A stretch of DNA of 15,400 nt, from contig JBEDUK010000030.1 in assembly GCA_040414485.1 (NCBI GenBank), positions 1 to 15,400 of the forward strand. Direction: 5' to 3'. Under the pieces are notes generated by a model. The model had not been told where the DNA came from. It searched no databases and saw only the letters and a program-made list of their open reading frames with translations. The translations under genes were made by a program, and so were the position numbers. The DNA is from JBEDUK01 sp040414485. Its GTDB lineage: Bacteria; Actinomycetota; UBA4738. Below, in pieces: positions 14,937 to 15,400 of the stretch. Each line of letters opens with the position of its first letter. Positions within the stretch are counted from its first letter, which is position 1.

Positions 14937-14947
14937 TCGATTCGAAC
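14935..14947. promoter_or_regulatory. Candidate operator, inverted repeat overlapping the transcription start
   Basis: GTTCG-ATT-CGAAC is a perfect five-base inverted repeat with a three-base centre, placed across the expected start of transcription of the last gene. The protein that would bind it is not in the window. The alternative reading, a tRNA T-arm, is not supported by any other tRNA part. Confidence 0.3.
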
Positions 14948-14977
14948 CGGCCGGCTGGGCGAATGGAGCGCGAAGGC

Positions 14978-15400
14978 ATGGCGAGCACCGCAGTGGTTGC
15001 TGGAGTCGAGGTCGCCACCGACCACTGGATCGGCGGCGGGCGTGTGCCCTCGGCGAGTGGTGGGACGTTCGACGACGTCTCGCCGATCGACGAGGCGGTG
15101 ATCGCGCGCGTCGCCCGCGGCGGCCGCGAAGAGGCCGACGCCGCGGTCCGGGCCGCGCGCGAGGCGTTCGCGGTCTGGGGCGCGATGCCGGCGACGGAAC
15201 GCGCGGCCGCCTTGCACGCCATCGCCGACGGGGTCGAGAAGCGCGTCGAAGACCTCGCGCACGTCGAGACCACCGACAACGGCTCGCTGCTCCGTTCGCA
15301 TCTTCGAAGCGTGATGCCGCGCGTCGCTCACAACTTCAGGTTCTTCGCGGACGAGTTGCTTCAGCTGCATCACGACGACTTCGACACCAGGGGGCACACG
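14978..15400 (+). CDS. HpcC/HpaE-like aldehyde dehydrogenase, N-terminal part
   Basis: The first 141 residues of a second aldehyde dehydrogenase; the frame stays open to the window edge, so the NAD site and catalytic cysteine lie outside. The visible part has the family's opening (DHWIGGGRVPSASGGTF, DDVSPIDEAVIARVARGG, then the helix ADAAVRAAREAF) and the segment PRVAHNFRFFADELLQL, which resembles the MPRVAHNF-type stretch of 5-carboxymethyl-2-hydroxymuconate semialdehyde dehydrogenase and relatives that act in meta-cleavage of aromatic acids. GGAG nine bases before ATG 14978 and the promoter upstream support this start. It differs clearly from the PuuC-like enzyme at 10075. The aromatic role is inference from partial sequence. 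Confidence 0.85.
   Translation, partial: MASTAVVAGVEVATDHWIGGGRVPSASGGTFDDVSPIDEAVIARVARGGREEADAAVRAAREAFAVWGAMPATERAAALHAIADGVEKRVEDLAHVETTDNGSLLRSHLRSVMPRVAHNFRFFADELLQLHHDDFDTRGHT

Noticed and set aside
14931..14955. T-arm-like GTTCGATTCGAAC suggesting a tRNA
   Set aside because: No acceptor stem, D-arm or anticodon arm is found at the proper distances on either strand.
1..15400. CRISPR arrays, insertion sequences, phage genes, attachment sites
   Set aside because: No repeated spacer pattern, transposase, integrase or terminal inverted repeats were seen.

Overview
The window is 15.4 kb of dense, GC-rich DNA (roughly two thirds G+C, strong G/C preference at third codon positions). It holds eleven confident protein genes, two of them cut by the window edges, plus one small candidate ORF, and no RNA genes, CRISPR or mobile elements that I can see. 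Base composition, an LLM-class (often F420-dependent) oxidoreductase, a PaaK-type ligase, GTG/TTG starts and candidate leaderless promoters fit an actinobacterium or a similar GC-rich soil lineage (Thermoleophilia- or Chloroflexota-like). That placement is inference.

Layout. Left block (+): the end of an LLM-class flavin oxidoreductase (1-259) overlaps a 722-residue flavin monooxygenase/Old Yellow Enzyme fusion (256-2424) of the 2-aminobenzoyl-CoA monooxygenase/reductase or salicylyl-CoA 5-hydroxylase type. A second + pair follows: a folate-binding YgfZ-type protein (2455-3357) overlapping hypF (3354-5678), the carbamoyltransferase of [NiFe]-hydrogenase maturation, with no other hyp gene in view. 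A GC-rich hairpin sits at the hypF stop, where transcription meets the opposite block.

Middle block (-, read right to left): a nucleotide-kinase-like protein that I read as a degenerate CYTH domain fused to a guanylate-kinase fold (9953-8838); a PaaK-family acyl-CoA ligase (8777-7419); an unknown 74-residue protein (7422-7198); a possible 24-residue peptide (7190-7116); and a phytoene-dehydrogenase-like FAD oxidoreductase (7119-5689) that appears to start at CTG. From the ligase onward the genes overlap or nearly touch, so the ligase, small protein and FAD enzyme probably act in one process, whose substrate is not known.

Right block (+): a PuuC-like aldehyde dehydrogenase (10075-11577), a P-type cation ATPase lacking the usual calcium-pump M5/M6 ligands (11617-14364) and a 99-residue dimeric alpha-beta barrel protein (14411-14710) are closely spaced. 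After a 267-bp gap with a hairpin and a good promoter, a second aldehyde dehydrogenase, of the HpcC/HpaE type, begins (14978) and runs off the window.

Taken together the catabolic genes (flavin monooxygenase/OYE fusion, CoA ligase, two aldehyde dehydrogenases, LLM oxidoreductase) suggest a degradative region for aromatic or related acids through CoA thioesters. The less ordinary items are the CYTH-guanylate kinase fusion, the unassigned ligase/small protein/FAD-enzyme operon, and the P-type ATPase of unknown ion specificity.
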